From: Nothopassalora personata
Taxonomy: Eukaryota; Ascomycota; Dothideomycetes; Mycosphaerellales; Mycosphaerellaceae
Reading direction: 5' to 3'
Assembly (NCBI GenBank): GCA_033816765.1
Contig: CM066287.1
Location: 4,402,001 to 4,466,000, forward strand
DNA: 64,000 nucleotides
The position numbers were made by a program, and so were the translations under genes. The notes under the pieces were generated by a model. That model saw nothing but the letters and a program-made list of their open reading frames with translations, did no database searches and was not told where the DNA came from. How positions within the stretch are numbered: position 1 is the stretch's first letter; every line of letters starts with the position of its first letter. Below, in pieces: positions 1 through 12,003 of this stretch.

Positions 1-962
1 GCACGTCTTCGGAGACGAGTCCTGCCCTTCGAGTCGTCATCGTCGAATGCGCCCTCAAGCAGGTTCTTGATGTTCTCGCTTGCTTTGTCAGCATCCACAT
101 ACATGTATGGATCTTCAGTGCCAAACGTCCTGCTCTCCGCTCTGATGGCAGCATCTGGGTCGAAGCACTCTCCGTCGCTGTTGTCGTCCTGCGCAGTGAG
201 GTCGACCACAGGCTTTGGTGGTGGGCCTGCTGATTTGTAGAATTCCGCCTGAGCTGTTGAGCTGAACATCGGCTTCGGTGGACGGAAGGTCTGGAGTGGC
301 GCGTTTGTTGGTTGGTGGATGTTTGTTGAGTTTGGGACATGACTTGGCTTGTATTGCTGTGCAGTGGTCGCGTTTGCCGGCAGCGATGCAGATGATGTCT
401 GGAGTTCTTCGGGCAGGTAGAAGTCGCGCTGGTCTGTAGGATACTCGTTCGAGGTCACTCGCGAAGCCGTGGTTGGTCTGATCGAGTGCTGCGGGCGCTG
501 CTTGGGCATGAAGATGCTCGATGTCTGCTTCCTGGGCTGTGTGGGCCCTCTGAGTGGGTTGCGTAGCGGACTGGCTTCCCCGAAGGTGACATCCGACAGT
601 GAGGTATTGGCAGGCTTGCCATCTCCATCTACCTCCGACGCTTTAGGTGAGGCAGACTGCATCTTGGCGGAGATGTTGGCAAGCGGGATGCGCTCCTTGG
701 TGTCTCGCTTTTGCGGCGAGAGATAGTGACCAGAGGATGTCCGGCTTGGGTCTCGTTCGCGGACCATGAGGTCGTTGCCGTCAGTGTCGAACGATGCCTG
801 AGCGTCTAACCAGTCGTTCGCTGCGTCGCTCGAGGACCCTTGAATCGACCGTATGCCGAGTGTGTTGATGGGCTTGAAGGCGCTTCGCCGCTGCGATGAG
901 TTGCGTTTGTCCGCCCTTGCTGGATATGAGCGCAAGAAGCTGTTGGGGGAAGGATGTCGCAC
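1..962 (-). CDS. Probable SNF2-family DNA-dependent ATPase, N-terminal part (runs off the window edge)
   Basis: Reading the minus strand in one frame from about 962 down to base 1 gives an uninterrupted low-complexity N-terminal region. It ends in an acidic stretch (DPDAAIRAESRTFGTEDPYM, then ENIKNLLEGAFDDDD and a basic RTRLRRR). From memory, this acidic block followed by a basic patch precedes the ATPase domain in fungal SNF2/Rad5-type helicases resembling S. pombe C23E6.02; the ATPase motifs themselves lie outside the window, so the family call is inference. An in-frame stop at 963-965 lies within a GTAAGT donor (minus strand, near 966), so an intron and an upstream first exon are likely. 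The only nearby upstream ATG on this strand is at 1122. The true start and the exact acceptor are not resolved. Confidence 0.45.
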   Translation of the reverse strand, partial: MRHPSPNSFLRSYPARADKRNSSQRRSAFKPINTLGIRSIQGSSSDAANDWLDAQASFDTDGNDLMVRERDPSRTSSGHYLSPQKRDTKERIPLANISAKMQSASPKASEVDGDGKPANTSLSDVTFGEASPLRNPLRGPTQPRKQTSSIFMPKQRPQHSIRPTTASRVTSNEYPTDQRDFYLPEELQTSSASLPANATTAQQYKPSHVPNSTNIHQPTNAPLQTFRPPKPMFSSTAQAEFYKSAGPPPKPVVDLTAQDDNSDGECFDPDAAIRAESRTFGTEDPYMYVDADKASENIKNLLEGAFDDDDSKGRTRLRRR

Positions 963-965
963 TTA

Positions 966-1974
966 CACTTTGAATCCAGGGCTTCGTCTGCGGTGTTATC
1001 AGATGTCGACGCTGATCAGACCGTTGCAAGCAGCTTCCGGCCCCAGTTTTGCCTGTTGTCAAGGGCAACAAACTGACGCGCGAGATCACGTGCACACATG
1101 TTCTGGCTTCTTGTCTCTTCACTTCATTTAGCCTGCAGACCAGCTCTTACAACATCCACTGCTCTGGATGGCCGCTACACCAGCGGCGCATCATACACGA
1201 TGCTGCTTTGCTCCGAATCATAAGTAAGGTGTCATGTGTCCCCTAATCCTGTTCGCTTGCGGAGGTATGAGCAAAGGTATACCTATCGCATCACCAGACA
1301 CGCTCACCGTGTGTTTAACAATGATTTGCTGCTCTCTTTTCCCGTTGTCGTGTGTAAATACTGACACAGGGCAGAGCTGTACTCAAATAGACTACTATTA
1401 GGCAGAGAACTACAACTCGCCTGGGAACTCATACTGGTGCATGCTGGCTTTCGCCGCCGTAGCTCAGCCTCAGTCTCGTCCTCGAAGAGCAATAGTACAG
1501 TTGGCATATGCAACGCCGACGCCGACAGCGATCTCTTCGAGCCACGGACTTTACTGCCCATGTTATATGCCGAGATCGAAGTAGACTCCACTACATGGCT
1601 GGCGACGGCTGTGTTTGCAATACCGAGTAGTGCAGAAGCTTGGTCTGATGTGTAGCAGAAGAGTTTGGTGGCAAAGCCATCCCTTCCACAGTGGGTCAAA
1701 GATCTAATCAACGAAGCGTGATTTCTGCGTACTCTGCACAAGATACTGGTCACTGAAAGTTCCTATGCACTTTTTCCGTCTGACCAGGCTCACGACAAGG
1801 GAAAGTAAGCACAAAAGCTCCCCCCTCTTCAAAACCCAATTTACCTTCCTTCATCTACCTCTAGCTGCTGTATTGGTCATAGTGAGACAACCCCCAGCTT
1901 CTATCTGCTAAGTAGGTCCTTGGCATGCTTTTCCCACGGCGGTAGGTTTTGATTGCAGTCTCGTAACTACAAAA
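966..1974. other. Intergenic or 5' region without a supported gene
   Basis: Besides a possible first exon of the neighbouring SNF2-like gene (ATG near 1122, minus strand), only a 149-codon minus-strand frame (1304-1753) is open. It is serine-rich, matches nothing I know and has no splice context, so I do not call it a gene. Confidence 0.5.
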
Positions 1975-2565
1975 CATCACGTTCATCGCACTGGGCAAGC
2001 ATCTTGGAAAGCTGGGCTCTACATAAAAGCGATATCCCATGAAGTGGCACACCATGAGCAATCTCCGAAGATCCCAAGCACTGCCACGAGTGTCAGACTG
2101 CGGATCAATACCTCTTCACAGGTGATTGCCTATCTATCGGCACGCCGTGAATCATCTTCAGAGCTCCTAAACATTGCAACGAGACCCCAGATGCAAATCC
2201 AAGCTTCGCGAGGGCAGCAACTCAGGACGTGATTTCACTTCACAAGTGATTGGCTATCTCTCGACACACCGTGAATCATCTTTGGCTACCAAGCATTGCA
2301 ACGAGGCCCCAAATCCGAAGCCAAGCTTCGTGAGGGCAGCAACTTGGGGAGCAACATCTCTTCACAGGTGATTGCCTCGTACGTGCGTTTACACGACGAA
2401 TTGGCACGCCGTGAGCAGTCTTGTTCAAGATCCCTAGTCTCGCCACAAGTTCCGGAGAGCGAACAGAGACTTCGTCCGGGCTGCATCTTGGGAAGTTGGG
2501 TTCACATGAAGACGACAGCCTACAAATTGGCACACCACGAGCAATCTTCACAAAAAGCTCACGGG
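1975..2565. repeat. Degenerate tandem repeat, about 125-bp unit, five or more copies
   Basis: A recurring block begins with GGCACRCCRTGAGCAATC or a close variant at about 2046, 2139, 2263, 2403 and 2529, giving spacings of 93, 124, 140 and 126 bp. Between these starts are diverged copies of further shared segments: ATTGCAACGAGRCCCCA, AAGCTTCGYGAGGGCAGCAA and TTCACARGTGATTG. An older partial unit (GGGCAAGCATCTTGGAAAGC) precedes the first block near 1998. No frame stays open through all copies, so it looks like a non-coding minisatellite-like array, or the relic of one. Confidence 0.7.
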
Positions 2566-5042
2566 TCTTGGAGCACCTTACTTGCCTCCCTTCATCTGCC
2601 TTGTGCTACGAGGTGGGCAGGCATGCTGAATGTACAGCGAACTGAAACCCACCCTGTTCGCCATTGGAAGAGCAGGATACAAGGCCAAGATATGGAGTTT
2701 ATAGCTCAGTTCCTCACCGCCACAGAGTGACTTTCATTTCAACAACTGAGGTCAACAGCCTCATAGGTGCATATCACCGGCGGGATCACACGCTTTCAGC
2801 TTCATACCATCCACGTCTTGCAGCGGGTCTCATTCACGTGAGGTGGTTCGTATGGGCCACAGTGCCATGTATCAAAACTCGAAGGTCGTGTGATATTCTT
2901 CGTCGAAGAATGCGTCATTCGCTGACATAATGTTACCTTGGGCCGCTCGATCGAGTATGTATCTGGGAGACAGCCTGAGGCAGACACCGACGGGATGCCT
3001 TTCCTGGACACAGACCTCGTCACGAGCGCATGCATTGCACCGCCACACCGTCAGTCTTTAACCGGCGTCCAGACAACGTCCTGGAGTATGCAAAGTATTG
3101 TTGCAATGACCAGGTCATGAGCCAGTACATGTGAAGCCATATGAGTGACCTATGCGAATGCGTTGAGATCACAGCATACAACGTTGAACGCTGAATGCGT
3201 AAAAGTATCTTCGTACCGATGTCAGATTGGGCATGTGAAGCCCTCTAGCACACCAAAATGCGCTTGCCCGCCCGGCGAGGGCTAGTAGCATCTATGTTTC
3301 CTATAGCCGCAGCAGACTTATGGGGGGCCTCCCGGAGGAAGGGAGGATCTCGTGGGAGGACCTAAGTGCAGCGGAGGCTAGGGGGTGGGTATTCATCATG
3401 TGATGGATTTGATTGATTAGTCAGATGGAGGGCTGCCCATAGTCGAAAATGGGGAGTTTTCCCGTGAAAGCACGTTGAGCAGATGAGAGGCGCGCTGGCA
3501 ATTGGCTCCGCAAACACAGGGCTGCGGAGGTCAGGAGGTGGAGATGTGGATATACCCCAGATGACAGGTACAGTACAGTACCGCCGGGTCAAGCCACGGT
3601 CTTCCCGAAGATCACGAGATGGGTTGAAACAAGCGTCTGACGGTAATGTTCGGGTGCGATCACGGGAAGTGGACATCTGAGACCCCAGATCACATGCGGC
3701 GAAAACGCTGTCTGACGGCAAAGGCTTTTGGGAGCATCACGAAGACCTTCCGCACCGTTCACGCGCCACGATGACCGGGGCGCACGCCTTTGCGACGCCC
3801 ACCCGCGATTCCCCAGAACTCTAGCACAACTGATGGGACACGCCGGTGAGCCTTGGTCGAAGAAGCTTTACCAGGAACCATCGGCTCTACTGCGTCTGCC
3901 GGGAAGAAATCCCGTATCTCCTCAGACACACGCGTGACCTGAAAGACGCGCCGATGATGTTGTTGGCTAGTCTCGTGAGAGGAAAACAAGAACGGGCTCG
4001 TTGTCTGAGACCGGATCTCTGCAACTCTCGTCAACACCTGCGACGTGGCCGAGCCTGTGGATCGACGATCTGTTGCTGTTTCCTTGATGGATGACGATGA
4101 ATATCAAACATTTGCACTGTTTCAGATCCGTGGGAAGTGTCTGTCAGGGCCGAGCAGCACCAGCCGGGCCGAGAGCGCTCATAGCGGCTGAATCACCATG
4201 CAGAAAGTGAGGGATGCGCGACGGGCAGCGAGTGATCTTGTTGCACGGTAGCAATTCATCTTCGTTCATCGTGGTATCCATGCACAACACGAGCAGGTCA
4301 TGGTTCGCTGGTTCTGTCGTCTAGTCCTTTACTCGTGGGCTAACAGGCTTCATCGATGTTCTTGTGATCATGGGGACATCGCGCTCAGGGCATCTCGATG
4401 TCCGACAAGGACTAGGAAGTGGCGGATCTGGGGCGGTGGCGGAAGGTTGACTCGTGTGTGCAAGGGCCAGATTCATACCGTGCCTTGGTTGTATGGAGTG
4501 CCGACAGCTGTCCAACGCTTAATACGAAACGAAACAGAAGGGATGATCATGCTAATGGTACGCGCAATGGCGACGACATCTTGCTTCTTCATGTGACAGA
4601 CCTGTTCTGCATCACGTCCGGGTGCACGCCTCAAGTCGCCGCTAACAACCGATTATCGAGTCATGAACTAGGCCGATACTCAGATGCCGATGTATGCTTC
4701 GCTCTACGAGGTCCTTGTTTCTGGCTTCAAACTTGCACGATCGTGGCAGCCTAGTCCACGATAGTCCTTCCGTTCGCGCTGGAGAAATTGTCCGTATATC
4801 ATAGCATGTTCCTGGACTCCTACAAATGCGGACATTGATCATATGACCGCAAAAGCCAACGGTCTCGTGGCGTTGAAGACAGGCCGGTCGGAAAAGGTTC
4901 AGCTGACCATTGCGGAGAGCGTAATTCAGATCGATATGATGGAGTATTGATCGAACGATGGTGTTTGAATCTTAAACCAACTTCTGCGAAGAGTCTTTGT
5001 TGTTAGTGGAAGCTAGGGTTGCATCGTGCCTATAGCCGTCAT
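2566..5042. other. Gene-poor stretch, no supported gene
   Basis: Only short frames with biased composition occur on either strand. I saw no splice-linked exon series, tRNA or transposon signature. Composition resembles the neighbouring unique DNA, with no RIP signature. Confidence 0.5.
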
Positions 5043-5438
5043 TCATTGCCGCAGCTCCACGTATCGTTGCCGTAGTCGCGTTTGCGTCGCTAACAGCCGA
5101 CGCGCCAGCACGAACCACATCGCCGACTCATCCCCATCATCAGCCCAAGTTTCGTAGCTGTAGCCTGTAGCGAGGACACAAGCGGGACCAAGGCGCGATT
5201 GTGGACCAAAACACCACAAGTCTAGATTCCTGAAAACGAGAATGCGCCGAACGTCGTCCGTCATTGTTCTAGCCGCGTCGGACACGACCAGAACATTCAG
5301 TTGCCTCGCCGTTTCCACCCAATGCTTCGCAAGAACGGGAGTATCCAATAGCACTGTTTCACTGAGAGCAGATGTGGAGATGACCCTCCGAAGTGAGTGA
5401 AAAAATTTCTCCGGCAGGCTCGTGTGAGCATTGGTCAT
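5043..5438 (-). CDS. Possible small hypothetical protein, 131 aa
   Basis: A single minus-strand frame from ATG at 5438 to TGA at 5043 encodes 131 residues with a balanced amino-acid composition (for example VLAKHWVETARQLNVLVVSD and ARRLLATQTRLRQRYVELRQ). It is more protein-like than other frames of this length nearby. I recognise no domain, and no signal peptide or membrane segment is evident. It could be a lineage-specific gene, one exon of a larger gene, or a chance frame. There is no strong splice context. Confidence 0.35.
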   Translation of the reverse strand: MTNAHTSLPEKFFHSLRRVISTSALSETVLLDTPVLAKHWVETARQLNVLVVSDAARTMTDDVRRILVFRNLDLWCFGPQSRLGPACVLATGYSYETWADDGDESAMWFVLARRLLATQTRLRQRYVELRQ

Positions 5439-6121
5439 GTGCAGAGCGACCGCTTGGCGATGTGTTGTCGGTCATCTGGAAGAGGTACCGTTCACAGGAT
5501 GTCAGATAGTGAACAATGGTCTCGGATTGAGGGACCTTGTTATCATCTGGCTGTAGCTGTCACAATCGATCAGCCTATGAGACGCCTCGGTTGCCTGTCT
5601 TGCATATGCCATGCACAACATGCAGAAGCATTCAGCACTTAGCGTTAGCGCTGGGATTTTCATTGGTGTGCAAATAGCGGTCTGCTCAGATGCGAGAGTC
5701 AGACTGTCCATAACAGCAGAACGGCTGCCTGCTCTTGCATAGCTTACGCACTTCATCGATGCACGTTGAGTGTGGAGGGAACGATGCACGTTGAATGTTG
5801 AGGGAACGTCTGCGGAACGTAGTTCCATTGTTTGTTGTACTGTTACAGCTCATATAATGTACAAAGCCAGACCAGGCCGAGCGCATGTTGGCTCAATAGG
5901 CACTGAGTCGGCGGGATAGTATCATAGCAAGCGATGTGCTGCCGGCCGTCAATAATCTGTAAAGTGCCGATGCTGGTATCATTTCTCTCCCTTATCCATC
6001 CCGGATGATTCTGCGACATCCAGGAGCAGAAAAATCTGCCCTTGCGAGCGAGCATCAAAACTCCGGTTCGCTGTGTGCCGTAAACAATCGCTAAAACGCA
6101 GTACCAAACAAAGTCCATGCT
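5439..6121. other. Intergenic, no supported gene
   Basis: Short overlapping frames only. A direct repetition of GATGCACGTTGAnTGTnGAGGGAACG occurs at about 5758 and 5785. Nothing else stands out before the 3' end of the MKS1-like gene. Confidence 0.5.
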
Positions 6122-7907
6122 TTACCAACCCTTAGCATGGTATTCACCCAATCCCTGGTGAAAGTAATCGTTGTTGAATTTTGATGAATCCTTGTGTGAA
6201 AGAGCGACGGGTTCCGGGTATTGCTTCAAATTTTTCACATCGTTCGAGGTGTGCCTTCGCTTCATCGCTGCGAGATTGCCAGTACTCCTATGCTGGCGCT
6301 CCCAGAGTAAGTTCTTACGTAGAGACTCCGTAAGCTCAGTCGACAACATGTGACGACGAGTAGTTCGTGGAGACAGCGCCAGGGGCTGAGTGGTGTTTGT
6401 CGTTGTGATGATGGGCTTAGGTATCGACATCTGGCCTTTAGACTGCAGGAGTCCATTCTCAATAGGGGACGCGGCTACCGATGGGCCGTTCGGAGTGCTT
6501 GTCCTTGAGCGACGAAGTGCGGGCTGTGACTTTGATGCGGCGTTTTGTAACGCTTTGGCCCGGTCGGGCTCGTGCATCATTGTTGTAAGAAGTGACCTTT
6601 GTGATGTAAGATTAGGCCGTGAATCCACCCGCTGGAAGAGGTCCTTGCTTTCGTTGACAGAAGACGGACCACTGCCATCGTCGGAGTCTTCCCAATCAGA
6701 AGAATCGTCGTCATCCTCAATTGCACTCTCGGAGACCTCGTCCTCCTCATCGTCAGACTCGAAAACAGGACTGTGGCGTGCAGCGGCCGCACGTGCTACG
6801 GCGACCTCGTCCTTGAACGAAGTTGTCTTCTTGCCTTTCGAGCTGTGCAGACTGCTTTGCGATTGTTTCAGGCTTTGGGAGAGGGCACTCCTCAGCATGT
6901 GACTCTCAAGGGAGCTCTCGTCTTCCGCAGACGAGCCAGATCCAAGGATGAATTTTGCGCGCTTCTCCGCTAGTGGTTGGCGCAGTTGTGGTGATGTCTT
7001 CAGGATCGGAGTCGGTTTAGTGCTGGCGAGATTTGTATGTGAGCGATATGAGGATGGTTTGGTGAAGCCGTGAACAATGCTGTGACCGCTCATCTCTGTA
7101 GACGAGCTGTCTTGGGATCCGACGTGCTGTGAAGGGAGTGAGTCGTCTGTTGCGACCGTCGACGCGGAGCTCTCCAGGAGCGTCGCTTGTGATGTGCATG
7201 TCTGTGGCGTCGCATTCGACGATGCATCGTCGAGATCAAACCTCGACAGGATCTGCGACGTGTTGGCAGAAGGAGGTTCCGCGGCGGGCAGCGCTGGGGT
7301 GGGCATTGGCAGATCGATGGGTTTCGGTTCCAGGCGCTTCGTTTCCTTGATGGAGATGACAATCTTCTCGAGGTCGATCGGTGTGATGTGCTTCTCGCGG
7401 CCGCGGCTTCGTGTGCTGTCTCCGGATTCGTCTCGTCTGAGGGCTGGCCGCGCTCGTGGAATGCGAGGGGTGATGGTATGTGACGTGGAATCGACGTCAA
7501 AGTCGTGGTCGGACGAGGAAGCTGAGTCCAGCGACGACGAGAGCGCGGGTCTCGACATGTCGCCGCTCGTCGCTGCGGTTCGTGATATTATGCGTGGTTG
7601 TTGGGAAGGCAGACTTCGCGAAAGCCGGCGTGGGGACTCCGGTGCGCAGCAGAACGTTTCTCTGTTCCACAGCCGCCAGCTGAGGTTCTCCAGCCGCTTG
7701 CCGTCTTCCATCGCATGCGAAGTCTTGGAGAACAGCGACCACTGTGCAGCGGCGAGCGAACATTAGCAGCTGGCTTTCATTATCCGGCGACGCACGTGGA
7801 CGTACCATGCCCATGAGGGCTTCGACGGACGACGTGTCGACCGTGTGCAAGAGCGGCACCTCGACACGCAATAACGAATGCTCAGGCCTGAAGGGCATCG
7901 TGCACAC
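6122..7907 (-). CDS. MKS1-like negative regulator of Ras-cAMP/nitrogen signalling (DUF1752 + DUF3295), 573 aa
   Basis: Two exons: 7806-7907 and 6122-7741, with a 64-nt intron (donor GTACGT, acceptor CTGCACAG). Splicing joins exon 1 (ending EALMGM) to WSLFSKTSHAMEDGKRLENL, which rebuilds the AreA-like DUF1752 motif with its SWRLWNRE core near residues 35-60. Serine/threonine-rich low-complexity sequence follows, then an acidic run (DDEEDEVSESAIEDDDD) and a C-terminal DUF3295 block (LSPRTTRRHMLSTELTESLR, then a short conserved tail ending GLGEYHAKGW). In yeast, Mks1 of this family regulates retrograde and nitrogen signalling downstream of TOR and Ras-cAMP; cytoplasmic phosphoprotein behaviour here is by family inference. 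An alternative start is the Met at 7898. The domain assignment is firm; the exact pathway in this fungus is inferred. Confidence 0.88.
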
Positions 7908-10900
7908 AACAGGCTGCGTCGCGAACGACGGGGTGCAGTTGTAGTGGCAGCAGGAGAGAGAAGTACTGCGGCGTTATGGTGGTGGTGGTGGTCCTGCTTG
8001 CGGACGTCACGAGGTGGCACTGTGGAGTAGGACACAAAGGTTCGGGCTGGCTGCAATCATCTGCACCCGCCGACCAATTTGTCAATTTCCGGCAGACTGC
8101 GCACGGCAGAGCGCGATGCGGGGGCTGTCGTTTGGTGTGCGAAGAGTCGTAGGTGTAGATAGATATTGGTGGCAGTGAAGAAGTATCTTCGTCGCAGTGG
8201 CAAGGCGGTGGGCGGTGGGTGACTGTCGCAGCATGCATGAACGAGCCGCGGTGGGCCCAGCTGGTCTATCTACCACTCTGCCTGGCTTCTGACATCCGCC
8301 TTGCAGCAGGCCAGCAGCAGGGGCTGGCTCATCACATCCGTCCTTACGGAGCAACGAGAGTTAGTTTACTTTACACTACTGTCGGAACGCAAGCCGCGCT
8401 CGATTCCCTGTCATCACCTTGTCAAAGCCTATTCACCTCTGGGCCGTTTCAGTTCAGCGGCCCACGGATATCGTTTGTGTCAAGCGTTTTGATGTGATCG
8501 CTGCTGTCTGCCCGGCCCTGAATCTGAATCACGCACGCGGCACGCCTTTGGCGACAAGCGTTGGGTATCACCTCCTGAGACTGCTAATTTCCATCGCAGT
8601 AATGTGCCCGATCATTGTGACCGTGTCCTCGCGGCACCGGCAGCACAGCACCACTTGCGTTGCGCTGCACGCCTCGCCTCGGCTCTGCCAGATGGGCTGC
8701 GCGTGGGGGCCCTGGTGTGGCGTATGGAAATCACAAAAGAAATGCCACGTTCAAGCGCCGTCTGTTACCAAGAACCCGACTACTCCTTGTGACACTCTGG
8801 CTGGACTCGCGGCCCTGCTCCAGGGAGCCAGCGTCGGATCAGCGTCGTCGGAAGCCGCGTCTGCGTCACTGAGAAGCAAGAATAGCAGTCCGTCTTCGTC
8901 AGCGTAGTGCATGGAGTCCTTCGTGGTATACAGGACCTTTGTACTACCCAGAAGCAATTATCTTGTAAGGCTTTGCCGTGCAGTAGTAGTAGTCACCTGC
9001 CAGACGCCTCAGTGCGACTGCCTGGCCACCGAGCTGCAGCGTGAGATCTACAACTATACCTATTCTGCAGCGGAAGCTGCAAGCCATCCTTGCTACATGC
9101 GGTCTCTATTCGGCGATGACGAGCACGTGGCTGAGGCGCAGAGAATTCGTTACGATTTTTCGGCTTTCCTCTTGCAGTAGTCCTTGTCGAGGAAGCCTCG
9201 AAGCGAGGCAGAGCGAAGTGCTGTATGCATCATCACGATCCTGGCCTTACTGCCTAACTGATCGACTTGATGTCTTTTTGAAACTGATCGCAAAGTCCTT
9301 TCACGTTGCCCTTCCACGCATGCGGGCGATGCGCTGAACTGTGGTTGCTTCGCCTCACGACAGACTCATCTGCAAGGCGCGGATCTTCTGCCAACCGGAC
9401 AGGCCGCCCAAGGAGTATACGGCGACAGCACATTAGACACTGGCTTGGTGCGTAGAACGTCAGGATTTGACGTGCTGCTCATGGCCTCGATCATCTGCAG
9501 GATTGGAAGCCGTGACAAGCTTATCCTATGCGCTGTTGAGCACGCAACGCAAGAGTTCAATTGCCTGTGATCTCCGCGAACAGGCACAGCCGCACTTCAC
9601 AAGGCGCTTCCATATTACTCACGCTGGAAGCGCATTCCCTATCAGATCACTGCACGACGTGCCCTGCAGGATTGGCAGGCAGATGACCCAATAATCAAGC
9701 TATGCGTTGTCAAACGGCTGTCGCATCGCAAGCGAAGGATGCAGCGCTGCTGATGAGTGCCGTTCGCTGCCACGAAGACGGCTCCATGGACACCCCACAG
9801 CCTGAATGCTTGTGTTTCCCATCCGTGTTACCTGGAGCAAGTACGGATAGCGAATCGAGACACTCAGGTCGTTACAATCGAGCCATCCCAGTCAAGCACT
9901 GCAGAGCAAAACTCCATGAGCTGCATTGTATGATCTGTGGCAGCTTGCGAGGTCTATACTAGCGCTTGCCAAAGATGCGGCCCAGCGGGTGATGCGTGTG
10001 AAGGTACAGATTTGATGCAGAGGAGAAGATCTCGGCCTGCGTCCCGGCATTTGCACAACAAGACTTCTGCAGAGGCAATTTGGGCAGATGACCACCCCGC
10101 CGTCCCGCGCGCCTCCTTCCCCTTCCCGGAATCGCATGTCACCCATCCACTCTCCTGTTATACGGCACCAACTGCATGTCCTTCAAACGGAGGCATTGTT
10201 ACACCATCAATATTTCTTCTCCCGAAGTGGTGTGGTCAACCGTGGAGCTGGAGTACGACGTCCGGCAACGATGTCTCACATGGTACGCAATACCTCGCTC
10301 TTGGCTTGCCAGCACAACAGAAGCATCTAGTCATCTGAGCAGTGGTGCGCCGATGGACACGATGAGAGGGGATATGCGTTGTATCCTTGTCATCAGCCAC
10401 ATTGGAAGTGAGTGCTGCGCCGCACGTCTATTTTAGCCGTTTGAAGGCGTCCAGATCCCCGGCCTCGGAAATACAGGCGCCTCTTTAGTCTGAACCCGTG
10501 AACTGGGTCGTCACGTACACGTCTGGACTTCACACCTTCGCATCCGGAACAATGCATACCGACTTCACCGCAAGTCCGTTCGCTTGCAAATGCTTGGTGG
10601 AAGTACCCGGTTCAGGACCATCTGGAAGAGACGCGCCGTATCGTATGCACGATCCGTTCGTCGCGATTGACCTAGACTTGCCCTCCGAGCTCACGGTCAT
10701 AGGACCGGCATCGGGTGTCGGATAGATGCATCCCGCGCATCCACCTGCTTAGCTGAAGTTCAAATCGCGACATCTCGGCTCCGTATTTCGATTGAAGCGG
10801 TGTGGCTATACGGCAGCTGATTCCTTGGAGAGACAAAGAAGAAACAGCGCGTTTGGACAACAACCCACGTTGGCCAGAACGAATACCTCCGGTATGTTCG

Positions 10901-12003
10901 ACCACTGTTTATGACGTGTCTATTGGTTTATTGTTGGTTTCGTGGGGAAATGAGCTCGTGCTGTCCTTGGCGCTGTGGGCGTCGACGGGGAGCGCCGGAC
11001 ATGCAGAAGCGGCCGTTTGACTTAAGCTGCCGCTTGGGACGGACTAATGGCGCGGCGCCGCCTACAGCGTCCGGAAGTCCTCCCCGAAAGTATATCCTTG
11101 GTCCCCTTTGATATCCCGCAGAGTCGGTGACGACCGACGATCTGCGCAATTCCAAGAGCAAAATACCTCGGGAATGGGACTGCGGGATAGTCTCCACGAA
11201 AGCCGTGTCGGTCTCCCTTGGCACGGCTGCACAACAAGTCGAGGGAAACGTGATGAGGCGAGTGGACAGTATTGTCACGTCTTGACAGATCGTCCCGACG
11301 AGACCTGGCTTTCTCTCCCCACGCGATCATGCCGAGATCCAGCAGCCATGGCTACGGCAATGCCCGGGGCGTGGACCGTTAGCATGGAGAGTCAAACCAC
11401 ATGACGTTTCCACGAGTATGGCTGCTTCTCGCACGCCAAAATGGTTGTGGTCACACTTCAATGTGTCTCATGACGTGGACAATTTCTGGTGGTTCGACTA
11501 TGTAGGCTAGATCTCATTTCGACGGAACCACAGACGGCACTGTTTGTCCAAGGGAATCCAGTCCAGACATGGCATAAGGCGAGTCGCATGCGATTTTGCG
11601 ATATCTTTGTCCATCGTTCCGACGGGAGGTGCTGCGGCCCGCTGATATTAGACCGCTTCATGGTATTGGAGCTCCGAGTAGCACTGAGCACAGCCTAGAG
11701 CCATCGTCCCATCAAGTAAGATTATTGTTCAGTCCGCGAGACAACAATAGCGGCATGTCCATTAGGCCCAGCGCTGTGCCACTGACGTCGTGACTCATCT
11801 CAGATCAGCATGGCGAGAGACTTGCTTACAGGATGGAAGGTACTATTGTGATCAAGGGACAAGGCCGACTATGCAACAAGACAGCGACATTGACTAACTA
11901 CTGTCGGCATCCAGAGGTTGTTAGGTGCGGACGAGAGAAAGTGTCTCTCACTGCCGCCTCCACGACATTTCTACCCTCCAGTCTTCAAGACTTGCCCTCT
12001 CCT
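7908..12003. other. Long gene-poor interval
   Basis: The first few hundred bases are probably the 5' leader and promoter of the MKS1-like gene, with a (GGT)n run near 7977-7991. Further on, frames such as 8419-8907 and 9937-10338 on the plus strand are open but have Ser/Cys/Arg-biased products, no recognisable motif and no splice context. I could not support a gene, tRNA or transposon here. The DNA is not RIP-mutated. Confidence 0.5.

Noticed and set aside
1304..1753. 149-codon minus-strand frame
   Set aside because: Biased composition, no motif and no splice context; not enough to call a gene.
6390..7766. Open plus-strand frames of up to 190 codons
   Set aside because: Antisense shadows of the MKS1-like gene; their composition mirrors its Ser-rich codons.
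8419..8907. 162-codon plus-strand frame
   Set aside because: Cys/Ser-rich, no recognisable domain, in a gene-poor stretch; likely a chance frame.
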